From NCBI RefSeq assembly GCF_000524475.1, contig NZ_BAVQ01000023.1, positions 37,962 through 101,961 of the forward strand: a DNA stretch of 64,000 bases, read 5' to 3'. The DNA is from Tomitella biformata AHU 1821. Its GTDB lineage: Bacteria > Actinomycetota > Actinomycetes > Mycobacteriales > Mycobacteriaceae. The position numbers and the translations under genes were made by a program. Below, in pieces: positions 55,851 to 64,000 of this stretch (positions within the stretch are counted from its first letter, which is position 1; each line of letters starts with the position of its first letter). The notes below the pieces were generated by a model that was not told where the DNA came from, did no database searches, and worked only from the letters and a program-made list of their open reading frames with translations.

Positions 55851-56837
55851 TCAGCCCGCCGAGCACTCCGCCTTTCGCGCGAGCACTAGGCCGAAGCGTT
55901 GCCCGGGGTCGCACCAGCCTCGCGCCGGCTCCAGGCCGACGGCGGCGAGCTCCGCCTCGAAGTCCGCCAGCGCGAACTTCGCCGAGATCTCCGTGCGCAG
56001 CTCCTCGCCGGCCGCGAACCGCACCGTCATCCCGAGTTCGTCGACGCGCACAATCATGTCTCGGCGGGCACGCAGGCGCATCTCGATCCATGAGTTCGCC
56101 GAGTCCCACAGCGCCACATGGTCGAATGCGTCCGGCGTGAAGTCCGCCCCCAGCTCTCGGTTCACCACCCGCAGTACGTTGCGGTTGAACTGGGCGGTGA
56201 CTCCGGCCGCGTCGTCGTAGGCCGCGACGAGCGCTGCCGGGTCGGTCACGAGCCCGACTCCGACCAGCACGTGCTCGCCCACCGTCAGTGCCCCGCTGAG
56301 CCCAACTAGGAAATCGCGGCGCTCCGCCGGGTCGAAGTTCCCGATGGTGCCGCCGAGGAAGGCAACCAGGCGTCGTCCCTCGGCGGGCAGCGCGGCCAGG
56401 GTTCCGGTGAAGTCCCCGACCACGCCGCGCACCGTGAGGTCGGGGAACTCTGTTTCGAGCAGCCGGGCGGCGGCGCGCAGCGCGCTCTCCGACACGTCCT
56501 GGGGGACATAGGTCTTGAGCTGCCCGCAGGCCTCGAACGCGGTCAGCAGCAGCCTGGTCTTGGTTGAGGAGCCCGAGCCCAGCTCGACGAGGGTGTCCGC
56601 GCCACTGATCGCCGCGATCTCGTCCGAGTGCCGGCGCAGCAGCTCTCGCTCGAGGCGAGTCGGGAAGTACTCCGGCAGTTGGGTGATGCGCTCGAACAGC
56701 TCGCTGCCGACGGCATCGTAGAACCACTTGGGCGGCAACGTCTTCGGTGCCGCAGACAGTCCGGCGGCCACATCCGCGCGCAGCTGCGCCGCCAGGTCTT
56801 GCGGCGTCAGGTGGACCTCGACGGTGGTCTTGGCCAT
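55851..56837 (-). CDS. egtD: L-histidine N-alpha-trimethyltransferase EgtD
   Basis: 328 residues. It transfers three methyl groups from S-adenosylmethionine to histidine to make hercynine, the second precursor line of ergothioneine. SAM-binding VELGSGSSTKTRLLL, FLGGTIGNFDPAERR and a C-terminal EISAKF/FGLVLARK region are typical. The ATG at 56837 opens 2 bp beyond the egtC stop. It is last in the egtABCD operon. Confidence 0.94.
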   Translation of the reverse strand: MAKTTVEVHLTPQDLAAQLRADVAAGLSAAPKTLPPKWFYDAVGSELFERITQLPEYFPTRLERELLRRHSDEIAAISGADTLVELGSGSSTKTRLLLTAFEACGQLKTYVPQDVSESALRAAARLLETEFPDLTVRGVVGDFTGTLAALPAEGRRLVAFLGGTIGNFDPAERRDFLVGLSGALTVGEHVLVGVGLVTDPAALVAAYDDAAGVTAQFNRNVLRVVNRELGADFTPDAFDHVALWDSANSWIEMRLRARRDMIVRVDELGMTVRFAAGEELRTEISAKFALADFEAELAAVGLEPARGWCDPGQRFGLVLARKAECSAG

Positions 56838-56839
56838 CG

Positions 56840-57625
56840 CTACTCCCCGATCTGCTCGATGGTTGTCTGGGTCAGATCTGCGATTAATAGGCACCGGTCC
56901 GGCACCTCCGTCCAGTCCGGGCGCTCGTCCAGCGGTTCCGAGGCAACCCACAGCTCGCTGCTCCCCACTTCACCGCCGACCACTTCACTGGCGCCCCGAC
57001 GCCACCACAGCGAGTGGTCCCACGCGGTCGCGATCAGGCGCTGGCCGTCGCCGAGCAACAGGTTCAGCCGCGATCCGGGCGCCACGGCCTCGACATCCTC
57101 GACCAGCCCCCGCACCGCGGCGGCGGGAGTCTCGCCGCGCAGCCGTCCGCGCAGCAGCGCCCAGAGCAGCGCGGAGTCCGTCGGAGCGTCGAGTGCGACG
57201 GTGTCGGCCAGGTCGAGCTCCCCGGCAAGCTGCGCCATCGAACCCGGCCACCCGCGCACCACCCCGTTATGGCTGAAGGCCCAGTGCCCGTCGGTGAACG
57301 GCGCACAGGCTTCCTCAGTCACCGGCATGCCGACGGTCGCCGAACGCACGGCGGCCAGCACCGCGCCGGCGGACACGTCCTCCAACACTCCCCGCGCTGC
57401 CCCTGTCTCGCCCAGCGCGGTGTCGGACCAGATCGGTTGTGCGCTACGATGTCTGCTGACGCCGCTCGCGCCCCACCAGCACGCGCCGAAGCCATCCGCG
57501 TTCATCGTGCCGCCGCCGCGCATGTGCCGCGGCGCCCAGGACTGTGCCCGCAGCGAGTGCTCGCCGGCCGTCAGCACCGACGCGATTGACCGTGCCGGCC
57601 CCAGATATCCCAGGTGGCGGCACAT
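56840..57625 (-). CDS. egtC: Gamma-glutamyl hercynylcysteine S-oxide amidohydrolase EgtC
   Basis: 261 residues, a class II glutamine amidotransferase fold. The start MCRHLGYLG exposes Cys2 as the N-terminal nucleophile after Met removal. FSHNGVVRGWPG and DSALLWALL are family motifs. It removes the gamma-glutamyl group. The start at 57625 is fixed by the catalytic Cys2 and by the TGATG overlap with the egtB stop. Confidence 0.94.
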   Translation of the reverse strand: MCRHLGYLGPARSIASVLTAGEHSLRAQSWAPRHMRGGGTMNADGFGACWWGASGVSRHRSAQPIWSDTALGETGAARGVLEDVSAGAVLAAVRSATVGMPVTEEACAPFTDGHWAFSHNGVVRGWPGSMAQLAGELDLADTVALDAPTDSALLWALLRGRLRGETPAAAVRGLVEDVEAVAPGSRLNLLLGDGQRLIATAWDHSLWWRRGASEVVGGEVGSSELWVASEPLDERPDWTEVPDRCLLIADLTQTTIEQIGE

Positions 57626-58944
57626 CAGATACTTCTCGCACACCGCAGGCCCGCAAAGATCTGCCGCCGGATCGGCAGGTCCCAGTTGCGGAAGGTGCCG
57701 CGGCAGGCCACCTCGTCGGTGCCGAACGAGCCGCCGCGGAGCACTTTGAAGTCACCGCCGAAGAACACCTCGGAGTACTCCCGATAGGGGAAGGCCGCGA
57801 AGCCGGGATACGGGTCGAAGCCCGAGGAGGTCCATTCCCAGACATCGCCGATCAGCCCGCGCACCCCGAGCGCCGAGTCCCCCCGCGGGTAGGCGCCGAC
57901 GGCGGCGGGGCCAAGGTGGTGCTGTCCCAGGTTCGCGTGTTCGGGCGTGGGATCCTCGTCCCCCCAGGGGAACCGGCGCGATCGCCCCTCGGCGGGATCC
58001 CAGCGGGCGGCCTTCTCCCACTCTGCCTCGGTGGGCAGCCGCTTGCCCGCCCAGGACGCAAACGCCTCAGCCTCGAAATAGCAGACGTGCACCACCGGCT
58101 CCGCCCCCCGGATCGGCGCGCTCCGGCCAAAGCTCTCGCGCAGCCACCTGTCCCCGTCGCGCCGCCAGAATTGCGGGGCCGTCAACTCGGCCTCGGCGCG
58201 GTGTCCCCAGCCCCGCGCACTCCACAACTCGGGCCGCCGATAGCCGCCGTCGTCGATGAACTCCGCGTACTGCGCGTTGATCACCGGGTCCGCGTCGATG
58301 GCGAAGGCCGCCAAGTCCACCGTGTGCGCGGGCCTCTCGTTGTCCAGTGCCCACGGCTCCGCAGTGATCCCCAGCTCGGCTGCGCCCATCGTGAACGGTC
58401 CGGCGGGGACGGCGATCTCGCCGGCGCAGGGCCGTCCCCGGCTCGGCGCGGGCGGGGCGGACAGCAGCGGTGCCCCAGCGCGCAGCTGGTGGGTCGCCAG
58501 CATCGTCTCAGCGTGTTGCTGCTCGTGCTGGGCGATCATGCCGAAGCCGAAACCGTTGCGCGTCAACGCGTCCGCCGCGCCAAGGTCGCACTCCGCGAGC
58601 ACCTGCCAGCTGCGCGCGCGGACCCTCGCAACGTAGTCGCGGGCCTGCGCGGGACTCAGCAACGCCAGGTCGGGGCGCGACGCGCGAGGATGCGCGAAGG
58701 CGTCGTAGAGCCCATCGATCTCGGGCACTGAACGCGAGTCGGCCGTCGTGCCCGGCAGTTTCCCGATGGCTCGGACCAGCCAGCGGTCCTCCTGGTTGCC
58801 GATGTGCGCCAGGTCCCAGCCCAGTGGGGACATCAGCGGCGAATGCTGCGCGATCAGTTCCGTGTCGGGGTGATCGGTCAGCGCGTCGGTGCGGGCGTGT
58901 GCACGGGTCAGCGCGGCGGTGATGCGCGCGCGCAGGTCGGTCAC
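57625..58944 (-). CDS. egtB: Hercynine oxygenase EgtB
   Basis: 439 residues. The N-terminal DinB-like domain carries the iron ligands: His in GWDLAHIGNQED and the HxxxHxE motif in AQHEQQHAETM. The C-terminal FGE-sulfatase domain includes GKRLPTEAEWEKAARW and DVWEWTSSGFDPYPGF. It joins gamma-glutamylcysteine to hercynine with O2, forming the C-S bond. The GTG at 58944 overlaps the egtA stop (GTGA). Confidence 0.95.
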   Translation of the reverse strand: MTDLRARITAALTRAHARTDALTDHPDTELIAQHSPLMSPLGWDLAHIGNQEDRWLVRAIGKLPGTTADSRSVPEIDGLYDAFAHPRASRPDLALLSPAQARDYVARVRARSWQVLAECDLGAADALTRNGFGFGMIAQHEQQHAETMLATHQLRAGAPLLSAPPAPSRGRPCAGEIAVPAGPFTMGAAELGITAEPWALDNERPAHTVDLAAFAIDADPVINAQYAEFIDDGGYRRPELWSARGWGHRAEAELTAPQFWRRDGDRWLRESFGRSAPIRGAEPVVHVCYFEAEAFASWAGKRLPTEAEWEKAARWDPAEGRSRRFPWGDEDPTPEHANLGQHHLGPAAVGAYPRGDSALGVRGLIGDVWEWTSSGFDPYPGFAAFPYREYSEVFFGGDFKVLRGGSFGTDEVACRGTFRNWDLPIRRQIFAGLRCARSI

Positions 58945-60149
58945 TGGTCCTCCTCGGAGGGCCGCAGCCCCCGCTTGCAGCGTAGCGCCGCGGCGGTCAG
59001 GTCCTCGCCGAAACCGTCGTCGCCCGCGTGCCGCGCGGCCAACTCCAGGAGGTCTGTGGCGGCCTCCCGCAGGCCGCGGTCGCCTAGCCCGCGCCTGGCC
59101 GCGGCGTGCCATCGGCCGCTCGTGCCGGCGGCGAGTCCGCGCGCCTGTTCCAGGACGGCCGGGCTGCGCAGGAGCGCGTCGATGGCGGCGATCGGCACGC
59201 GCCACAGCCCGCCCGGCTGCGCGTCGAGGTAGCGCACCTCAAAGTGCCCGCACGCGCGCACCGGCGGGAACATGGTGGTCAGGTGGTAGTCGAGGTCGTC
59301 GATCCGCGGCCGGGGCAGCTGATCGACCGAATCCTCGATCCAGTCTCGGAAGCTCAGATCTGGCGCGGACCAGTCCGGGCCGGAGCGCCGCACGCACAGC
59401 AACGGGGCGGCGAGGACCCAGCGGGCATAACCATCTAGGAAGCTGCCGTCTCGCGGGCTCCACTCGCGGTCGAAGCAGGTCCGCGCCGGATCCAGCTCAA
59501 GCCAGGTCCGCAGCCGCTGCGATGCCCACCCCTCGCCCGGGGGAAAACAGTGCGGCAACTGCGGGGAGTCCGCGAATGCCGCGGCCAGCGCCGGACCCGC
59601 TTCGTGCAGCAGCGCCCACCGCTGCGCCGCCTCGTCCTCGTCCACGCCGCAGTCCACGCTGACCTGCACGGCCGCGGTGTTGCACATCATCACTGTCCCG
59701 AGGGGGCTGATCCGGGCGAAGTGCTCCTCCATTGCCCGGTATCGCGGCTGCTCCAGTATCCGCCGCGGAGGCCGTGTCAGATCCATTGCTCCGCCATGCA
59801 TCTCGATGCCGTTCATGGCGAGTAGCCGACCGAGCTCGGCATGGTCGGCCGCCAGCGCATCGCACAGCTCCCGGGCGCTGCGGTGGACATCGCTTGCCAG
59901 CTCCACCTGTCCGCCCGGCTCGATGCTGACCCGTGAGCCGGCGCCCAGCGGCTGACTCGAGGTGGGGCGCAGTCCGGGCGGGGTGTGGGGGCCGAGAGCC
60001 TCGGCGAACTGCGTGACGGTGGGCCGATCGCCCACGATCGACGTCGGCCATTCCAGCTCCGCGCCGATCAACTCCGGCGGGCCATAGCGGCACACCGCCG
60101 CCCGGACATAGGCCAGTGCCTGCTCAGTCGAGACTAACTCTGCGGACAT
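58941..60149 (-). CDS. egtA: Glutamate-cysteine ligase EgtA
   Basis: 402 residues of the GCS2 family. Landmarks are GAELEWP near the start, SIEPGGQVELAS, MCNTAAVQVSVD and a C-terminal ACGHFEVRYLD. It supplies gamma-glutamylcysteine to EgtB. It is the first gene of the egtABCD operon, with GAAGGGAAG before the ATG. It is divergent from egtE across a 124-bp gap that must hold both promoters. Confidence 0.93.
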   Translation of the reverse strand: MSAELVSTEQALAYVRAAVCRYGPPELIGAELEWPTSIVGDRPTVTQFAEALGPHTPPGLRPTSSQPLGAGSRVSIEPGGQVELASDVHRSARELCDALAADHAELGRLLAMNGIEMHGGAMDLTRPPRRILEQPRYRAMEEHFARISPLGTVMMCNTAAVQVSVDCGVDEDEAAQRWALLHEAGPALAAAFADSPQLPHCFPPGEGWASQRLRTWLELDPARTCFDREWSPRDGSFLDGYARWVLAAPLLCVRRSGPDWSAPDLSFRDWIEDSVDQLPRPRIDDLDYHLTTMFPPVRACGHFEVRYLDAQPGGLWRVPIAAIDALLRSPAVLEQARGLAAGTSGRWHAAARRGLGDRGLREAATDLLELAARHAGDDGFGEDLTAAALRCKRGLRPSEEDQ

Positions 60150-60273
60150 TCTGCTGCTTCCCTTCGAAGCGACGTCCCGTGTCGCTATCGACCCTAGTCA
60201 TCGGTCCAAGCCACCGCGGGGACTCGGCAGATCCGCGTAGAGTGCGCAGCATCCGCCACGGGAGGGAACAACG

Positions 60274-61464
60274 GTGTTAGAGCTGGCTCGACTGCGCGCG
60301 GACACCCCCGGCTGCCTCGATAAATCGTTTTTGGACAGCGCCGGCTCCGCCCTCCCCCCGACCCCGGTGCTCGACGCGATGATCGGGCATCTGCGCCGTG
60401 AGGCAGAGGTCGGCGGCTATCTGGCGGCGGCCGAGCGCGAGGTCGAGCTCGGCGCCGTGCGGGGCTCCATCGCCCGGCTGATCGGCGCGGCCCCCGGCGA
60501 GATCGCGCTGACCGATTCTGCGTCGCGCGCTTGGACGACGGCCTTCGACGCGATCGTCACGTCCGAGGGCATCGGCCCCGGCGACCGAGTCCTTGTCACC
60601 AACGCCGAGTACGCCAGCAACGCCATCGCGATGCTGCACCACGCGCAGCGCGCGGGCTTCCACGTGGAGCTCGTCCCCAACGATGCGAGCGGCCAGGTGG
60701 ACCTGGCCGCCCTCGAAGAGCTGCTCGACGAGCGGGTGCGGCTGATCTCGCTGGTGCACATGCCGAGCAATAGCGGACTGGTGAACCCGGTCCGCGCGGT
60801 GGTCGACGCCGCCCACCGGTTCGGGGCGCTGGTGCTGCTCGACGCGTGCCAGACCGTCGGCCAGCTCGAGATCGACGTCGCGAGCCTGGGCGTCGACGCG
60901 CTGACCGCCACCGGCCGCAAGTGGCTGCGGGCCCCGCGGGGCACCGGTTTTCTCTACGTGCGCGCAGATCTACTCACTCGGCTGGCACCCAGCGCCATCG
61001 ACCAAGCCGGGGCGAGTCTGAGCGGCGCCTCCTACACCCTCCAGCCGGACGCCCGCCGCTTCGAGTTCTGGGAGTACGACGTCGCGGCACGCTTGGGCCT
61101 CGGGGCCGCCGCCGACTATCTGCTAGAGATCGGCATGGCAGAGGCAGAACGGGCGATCCGCGCGAATGCCGAGGCATTGCGCGCGGGCCTTGCGCGGGTG
61201 CCCGGCCTACGGCTGCGCGATCGGGGGATCAGACCCGCCGGCATCGTCACGTTCACCCTCGCGCGCCACGATCCCGCACCGGTCCGGGACCGGTTGCGCG
61301 CGGCCGGGGTCATCGTCACCGTCAGCCCAAGCTCGTCGAGCCCGCTCAATATGTCCGACGGCGGACAAGTCGACGTTGTGCGCGCATCCCCCCACTACTT
61401 CACGTCCCCCGCCGATATCGAGCGATGCGTCGACGCGGTCCATACCGTTAGCCGGGACTGCTAG
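60274..61464 (+). CDS. egtE: Hercynylcysteine S-oxide lyase EgtE (class V aminotransferase fold)
   Basis: 396 residues of a PLP-dependent class V fold. The PLP lysine is in TATGRKWLRAPRGTGF, with LLDACQTVGQ as the cofactor aspartate region. It performs the last step, C-S cleavage to ergothioneine. In M. tuberculosis egtE is in line with egtABCD; here it is divergent. The GTG at 60274 has GGGAGGG upstream. Other class V enzymes (selenocysteine lyase) are similar, but the context settles the call. Confidence 0.88.
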   Translation: MLELARLRADTPGCLDKSFLDSAGSALPPTPVLDAMIGHLRREAEVGGYLAAAEREVELGAVRGSIARLIGAAPGEIALTDSASRAWTTAFDAIVTSEGIGPGDRVLVTNAEYASNAIAMLHHAQRAGFHVELVPNDASGQVDLAALEELLDERVRLISLVHMPSNSGLVNPVRAVVDAAHRFGALVLLDACQTVGQLEIDVASLGVDALTATGRKWLRAPRGTGFLYVRADLLTRLAPSAIDQAGASLSGASYTLQPDARRFEFWEYDVAARLGLGAAADYLLEIGMAEAERAIRANAEALRAGLARVPGLRLRDRGIRPAGIVTFTLARHDPAPVRDRLRAAGVIVTVSPSSSSPLNMSDGGQVDVVRASPHYFTSPADIERCVDAVHTVSRDC

Positions 61465-61528
61465 GACGCCGGTCACACCGGGGTCGGTAGACCTATCTGC
61501 AACTAGACCGCGATCCTGGAGGCTCCTC

Positions 61529-63004
61529 ATGACCGATCTGCTCCGCCCGCTCCGCGCCGCCGACATCGAGACCTGGGACTTCGAGGCCGACGTCGTCATC
61601 GCCGGTTTCGGCATCGCCGGCGCCTGCGCCGCGATCGAGGCCGCCCGCGCCGGGACCGACGTGCTGGTGCTCGAGCGGGCTGGCGGCTGGGGCGGCGCGG
61701 CGGCACTGGCCGGCGGGTTCATCTACCTCGGTGGCGGCACCGCGCTGCAGCAGGCTTGCGGGTTCGAGGACTCAGTCGAGGAGATGACCAAATTCCTCAC
61801 TGCCGCACTGGGCCCGGGCGTCGACGAGGCCAAGATCGACGAGTACTGCCAGGGCTCCGTCGCGCACTATGACTGGCTCGTCGACGCCGGTGTGCCGTTC
61901 AAGATGTCCTACTGGGGCGAGCCCGGCTACGAGCCGCCCTTCGACGACGGCCTGATGTACTCCGGCGGCGAGAACGCGGCGCCGTTCAACGCGATCGCCA
62001 AGCCGGCGCCGCGCGGGCACGTGCCGCAGATGTCGGACAAGCGCACCGGTGAGAAGGGCGGCGGTTACATGTTGATGAAGCCGCTCTCGAACACGGCCGC
62101 GGAGCTGGGCGTGCGCGCAGAGTACGACATGCGCGCGCAGCGCCTCATTATCGACGTGGACGCCGACGGGGTGGACCGGGTCGTGGGCATCGTCGCCAAA
62201 CGCTACGGCGCGGACGTCACGGTCCGGGCCCGACGCGGCGTCGTCCTGGCCACCGGCAGCTTCGCCTACAACGACGACATGATGCGTCGCTTCGCCCCGC
62301 GCCTGCTCGGCAAGCCCGCCGCCTCGGTCGAGGAGCACGACGGCCGTGCGATCCGCATGGCGCAGGCACTCGGCGCGGACCTGGCTCACATGGACGCCAC
62401 CGAGGTCGCGTTCTTCTGCGACCCGCAGCTGTTCTACCGCGGCATCCTCGTCAACGGCCGCGGCCAGCGCTTCGTCCCGGAGGACACGTACTCGGGCCGT
62501 GTCGGGCAGCTGATGCTGCTGCAGAACGAGGGGCAGTGCTTCCTCATCATCGACGAGGCCTCGTTTGAGGAGGGCATGGCCGGCACCTCGTCGAGCCCGC
62601 AGCTCAAGATCCAGCCACGCTGGGTCTGCGAGAGCGTCGCGGAGCTCGAGGCCGAGATCGGGCTGGCCGAGGGTGCCCTCACCTCCACCGTGGACCTCTA
62701 CAACCGACACGCCGTAAACGGCCAGGATCCGTTGCTGGGCAAGAAGACCGAGTGGGTCAAGCCCATCGGCGGGCCCGTCGCGGCGATCGACTTGCGCGGC
62801 ATGGCGGGCGGCTTCACCCTCGGCGGGCTGCTCACCGACACCGACTCGAGAGTCATCCACGTGGACGGCTCCCCCATCCCCGGGCTGTTCGCCGCCGGCC
62901 GCTGCACCTCCGGCTTGAGCGCCTGGGGCTATGCCAGCGGCGTCTCGCTGGGCGACGGCAGCTTCTTCGGCCGTCGGGCGGGAGTCAGCGCGGCGCAGGC
63001 CTGA
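61529..63004 (+). CDS. FAD-binding dehydrogenase, 3-ketosteroid-dehydrogenase/fumarate-reductase-like
   Basis: 491 residues. The FAD motif VVIAGFGIAGACAAIEAARAG is at the N terminus, GGWGGAAALAGGFIYLGGGT next to it, and RGVVLATGSFAYND further on. The C-terminal GLFAAGRCTSGLSAWGYASG matches FAD_binding_2 enzymes such as KstD and fumarate reductase. Steroid or other ring dehydrogenation is possible; the catalytic tyrosines of true KstD were not verified. The ATG at 61529 has GGAGG 6 bases upstream; the longer frame overlaps egtE. Confidence 0.88.
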   Translation: MTDLLRPLRAADIETWDFEADVVIAGFGIAGACAAIEAARAGTDVLVLERAGGWGGAAALAGGFIYLGGGTALQQACGFEDSVEEMTKFLTAALGPGVDEAKIDEYCQGSVAHYDWLVDAGVPFKMSYWGEPGYEPPFDDGLMYSGGENAAPFNAIAKPAPRGHVPQMSDKRTGEKGGGYMLMKPLSNTAAELGVRAEYDMRAQRLIIDVDADGVDRVVGIVAKRYGADVTVRARRGVVLATGSFAYNDDMMRRFAPRLLGKPAASVEEHDGRAIRMAQALGADLAHMDATEVAFFCDPQLFYRGILVNGRGQRFVPEDTYSGRVGQLMLLQNEGQCFLIIDEASFEEGMAGTSSSPQLKIQPRWVCESVAELEAEIGLAEGALTSTVDLYNRHAVNGQDPLLGKKTEWVKPIGGPVAAIDLRGMAGGFTLGGLLTDTDSRVIHVDGSPIPGLFAAGRCTSGLSAWGYASGVSLGDGSFFGRRAGVSAAQA

Positions 63005-63116
63005 TTGCGGGCTGGACACAATCGCATAGACGAACGTCCACAATGGTTGTGATTCGCTAATGGCATCCGCCTACTACAGTTGGCGGCACCCGATCCCGCC
63101 GTAACAGGAGCACCAC

Positions 63117-63488
63117 ATGAGCGAGCACATCGACGCCACGATCTACCACAATCCGCGCTGCTCCACCTCGCGGAACACCCTGCAGTTGCTGCGGGACAAG
63201 GGCATTGAGCCCACCATCGTCAAGTACCTGGAGAACCCGCCCACGCGCGCCGAGCTCGCGAAGATGATCTCCGACGCTGGACTCGAGGTGCGCCAGGCGA
63301 TCCGCGCCAAGGAGACAGTCTTCGCGGAGCTAAACTTGGCCGACGCCACCGACGACCAGCTGTTGGACGCGATGGTCGCCAACCCCATCCTGATCGAGCG
63401 CCCGCTCGTGGTCACCGACCTCGGCGTGCGACTCGCCCGCCCCCTGCAGAACATCCTCGAGATCCTGCCGGCGGACGACGCCAAGTGA
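63117..63488 (+). CDS. arsC: Arsenate reductase, ArsC (glutaredoxin-linked) family
   Basis: 123 residues with a thioredoxin fold. The catalytic Cys15 is in [11 protein letters not shown], and the arsenate-binding arginine is in [12 protein letters not shown]. The protein reduces arsenate to arsenite with a thiol donor; Spx-like or YffB-like relatives without that activity exist. No arsenic efflux gene or ArsR gene is nearby. It is coupled to the SDR gene by a 4-base overlap (GTGA), which hints at a different physiological role. Confidence 0.88.
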   Translation: MSEHIDATIYHNPRCSTSRNTLQLLRDKGIEPTIVKYLENPPTRAELAKMISDAGLEVRQAIRAKETVFAELNLADATDDQLLDAMVANPILIERPLVVTDLGVRLARPLQNILEILPADDAK

Positions 63489-64000
63489 CCGTAGCCTGGA
63501 CCGCCGCCGACCTGCCATCCATGGACGGCCGAACGGTGATCATCACCGGGGCCAACAGCGGCCTCGGCCTGGCGACCGCCCGTGATCTCGCCGGCGCGGG
63601 CGCCCATGTGGTGCTGGCCGTCCGCAACCAGGAGAAGGGCCGCGCGGCCGCGGAGTCCATCACGGGCAGCACCGAGGTACGCCCCCTGGACCTCGCGAGC
63701 CTCGCGTCCGTGCGGGCGTTCGCGGCCGGCTGGGATCGCCCCATCGACGTGCTCGTCAACAACGCCGGCGTCATGATGGTGCCCCCCGGCCGCACCGCCG
63801 ACGGGTTCGAGATGCAGGTGGGCACCAACCACCTCGGCCACTTCGCGCTGACCAATCTGCTGCTTCCCCACGTCACGGATCGTGTCGTCACTGTGGGCTC
63901 GCTCGCGCACACGTGGGGCCGGATCAATCTCGCGGACCTCAACTACGAGAGCCGCCGATACAACCGGGTGCTCTCCTACGGCCAGGCCAAGCTCGCCAAC
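63485..64000 (+). CDS. Short-chain dehydrogenase/reductase, 3' end outside the window
   Basis: 172 codons are visible and the frame is open to the window end. The NAD(P)-binding motif [10 protein letters not shown], the structural NNAGVMM, a retinol-dehydrogenase-like [15 protein letters not shown] and the catalytic Tyr/Lys pair in SYGQAKLAN are all seen. The order and sequence are those of the oxidoreductase branch close to human RDH/WWOX-like SDRs. The GTG at 63485 overlaps the arsC stop. The substrate is unknown. Confidence 0.9.
   Translation, partial: MTVAWTAADLPSMDGRTVIITGANSGLGLATARDLAGAGAHVVLAVRNQEKGRAAAESITGSTEVRPLDLASLASVRAFAAGWDRPIDVLVNNAGVMMVPPGRTADGFEMQVGTNHLGHFALTNLLLPHVTDRVVTVGSLAHTWGRINLADLNYESRRYNRVLSYGQAKLAN

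Noticed and set aside
55795..56727. A 310-codon frame overlapping egtD on the same strand
   Set aside because: It is the second reading frame of egtD with Arg/Gly-rich shadow composition; egtD itself has full family motifs.

Overview
The window is high-GC DNA with GTG and TTG starts and some apparently leaderless genes. Its gene content and order match Mycobacteriales (Corynebacteriales). Three blocks follow the Mycobacterium tuberculosis order as I remember it: fadA-type thiolase / SGNH esterase / cbs / metB (Rv1074c-Rv1079); ppx / DUF501 / ftsB / eno / lpqU and mazG / mfd / tetR / glmU / prs (Rv1017c-Rv1026); and a pknF-type kinase divergent from an FHA-ABC exporter (Rv1746-Rv1747). The genus cannot be fixed by eye; a Tsukamurella, Dietzia, Gordonia, Tomitella or Hoyosella-like genome would fit.

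Layout. 1-8.7 kb: the 3' part of an unknown coiled-coil protein, a VOC protein, a SEC-C protein, a flavin monooxygenase divergent from its likely TetR repressor (with a palindromic operator), and a Tat-exported FAD oxidoreductase. 8.7-13.9 kb: metB, cbs, an esterase and a thiolase. 13.97-15.54 kb: an intact IS3-family insertion sequence with a 4-bp target duplication. 15.6-24.9 kb: a GntR/ABC pair, leuA behind a leucine-rich leader peptide and hairpins, a YccA protein, the FHA-ABC exporter and a Ser/Thr kinase. 24.9-29.5 kb: a tRNA with a UAA anticodon and the ppx-DUF501-ftsB-eno-lpqU block.

29.5-41.6 kb: a 12-kb accessory insertion between lpqU and mazG, which are neighbours in M. tuberculosis. 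It holds three small secreted-protein genes with Gly/Ser/Leu/Phe-rich tails, decayed copies of the start of lpqU, efeO-efeB, a decayed efeB copy, a TetR-TauD pair and a fused adenylation/carrier/acyltransferase protein. The arrangement reads as repeated tandem duplication in which the secreted genes were kept and the passenger genes decayed. A fourth secreted gene of this type lies at 54.7-55.4 kb next to a transposase remnant.

41.6-54.6 kb: mazG, mfd, tetR, tRNA-Gln, two very small genes, a guanidine-III riboswitch with its SMR exporter, glmU-prs, DUF2461, a zinc-ribbon protein, a cyclase-family hydrolase and an MptpB-like phosphatase. 55.8-61.5 kb: the complete ergothioneine cluster (egtABCD with divergent egtE). 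61.5-64 kb: a ketosteroid-dehydrogenase-like flavoprotein, an ArsC-family protein and an SDR cut by the window end.
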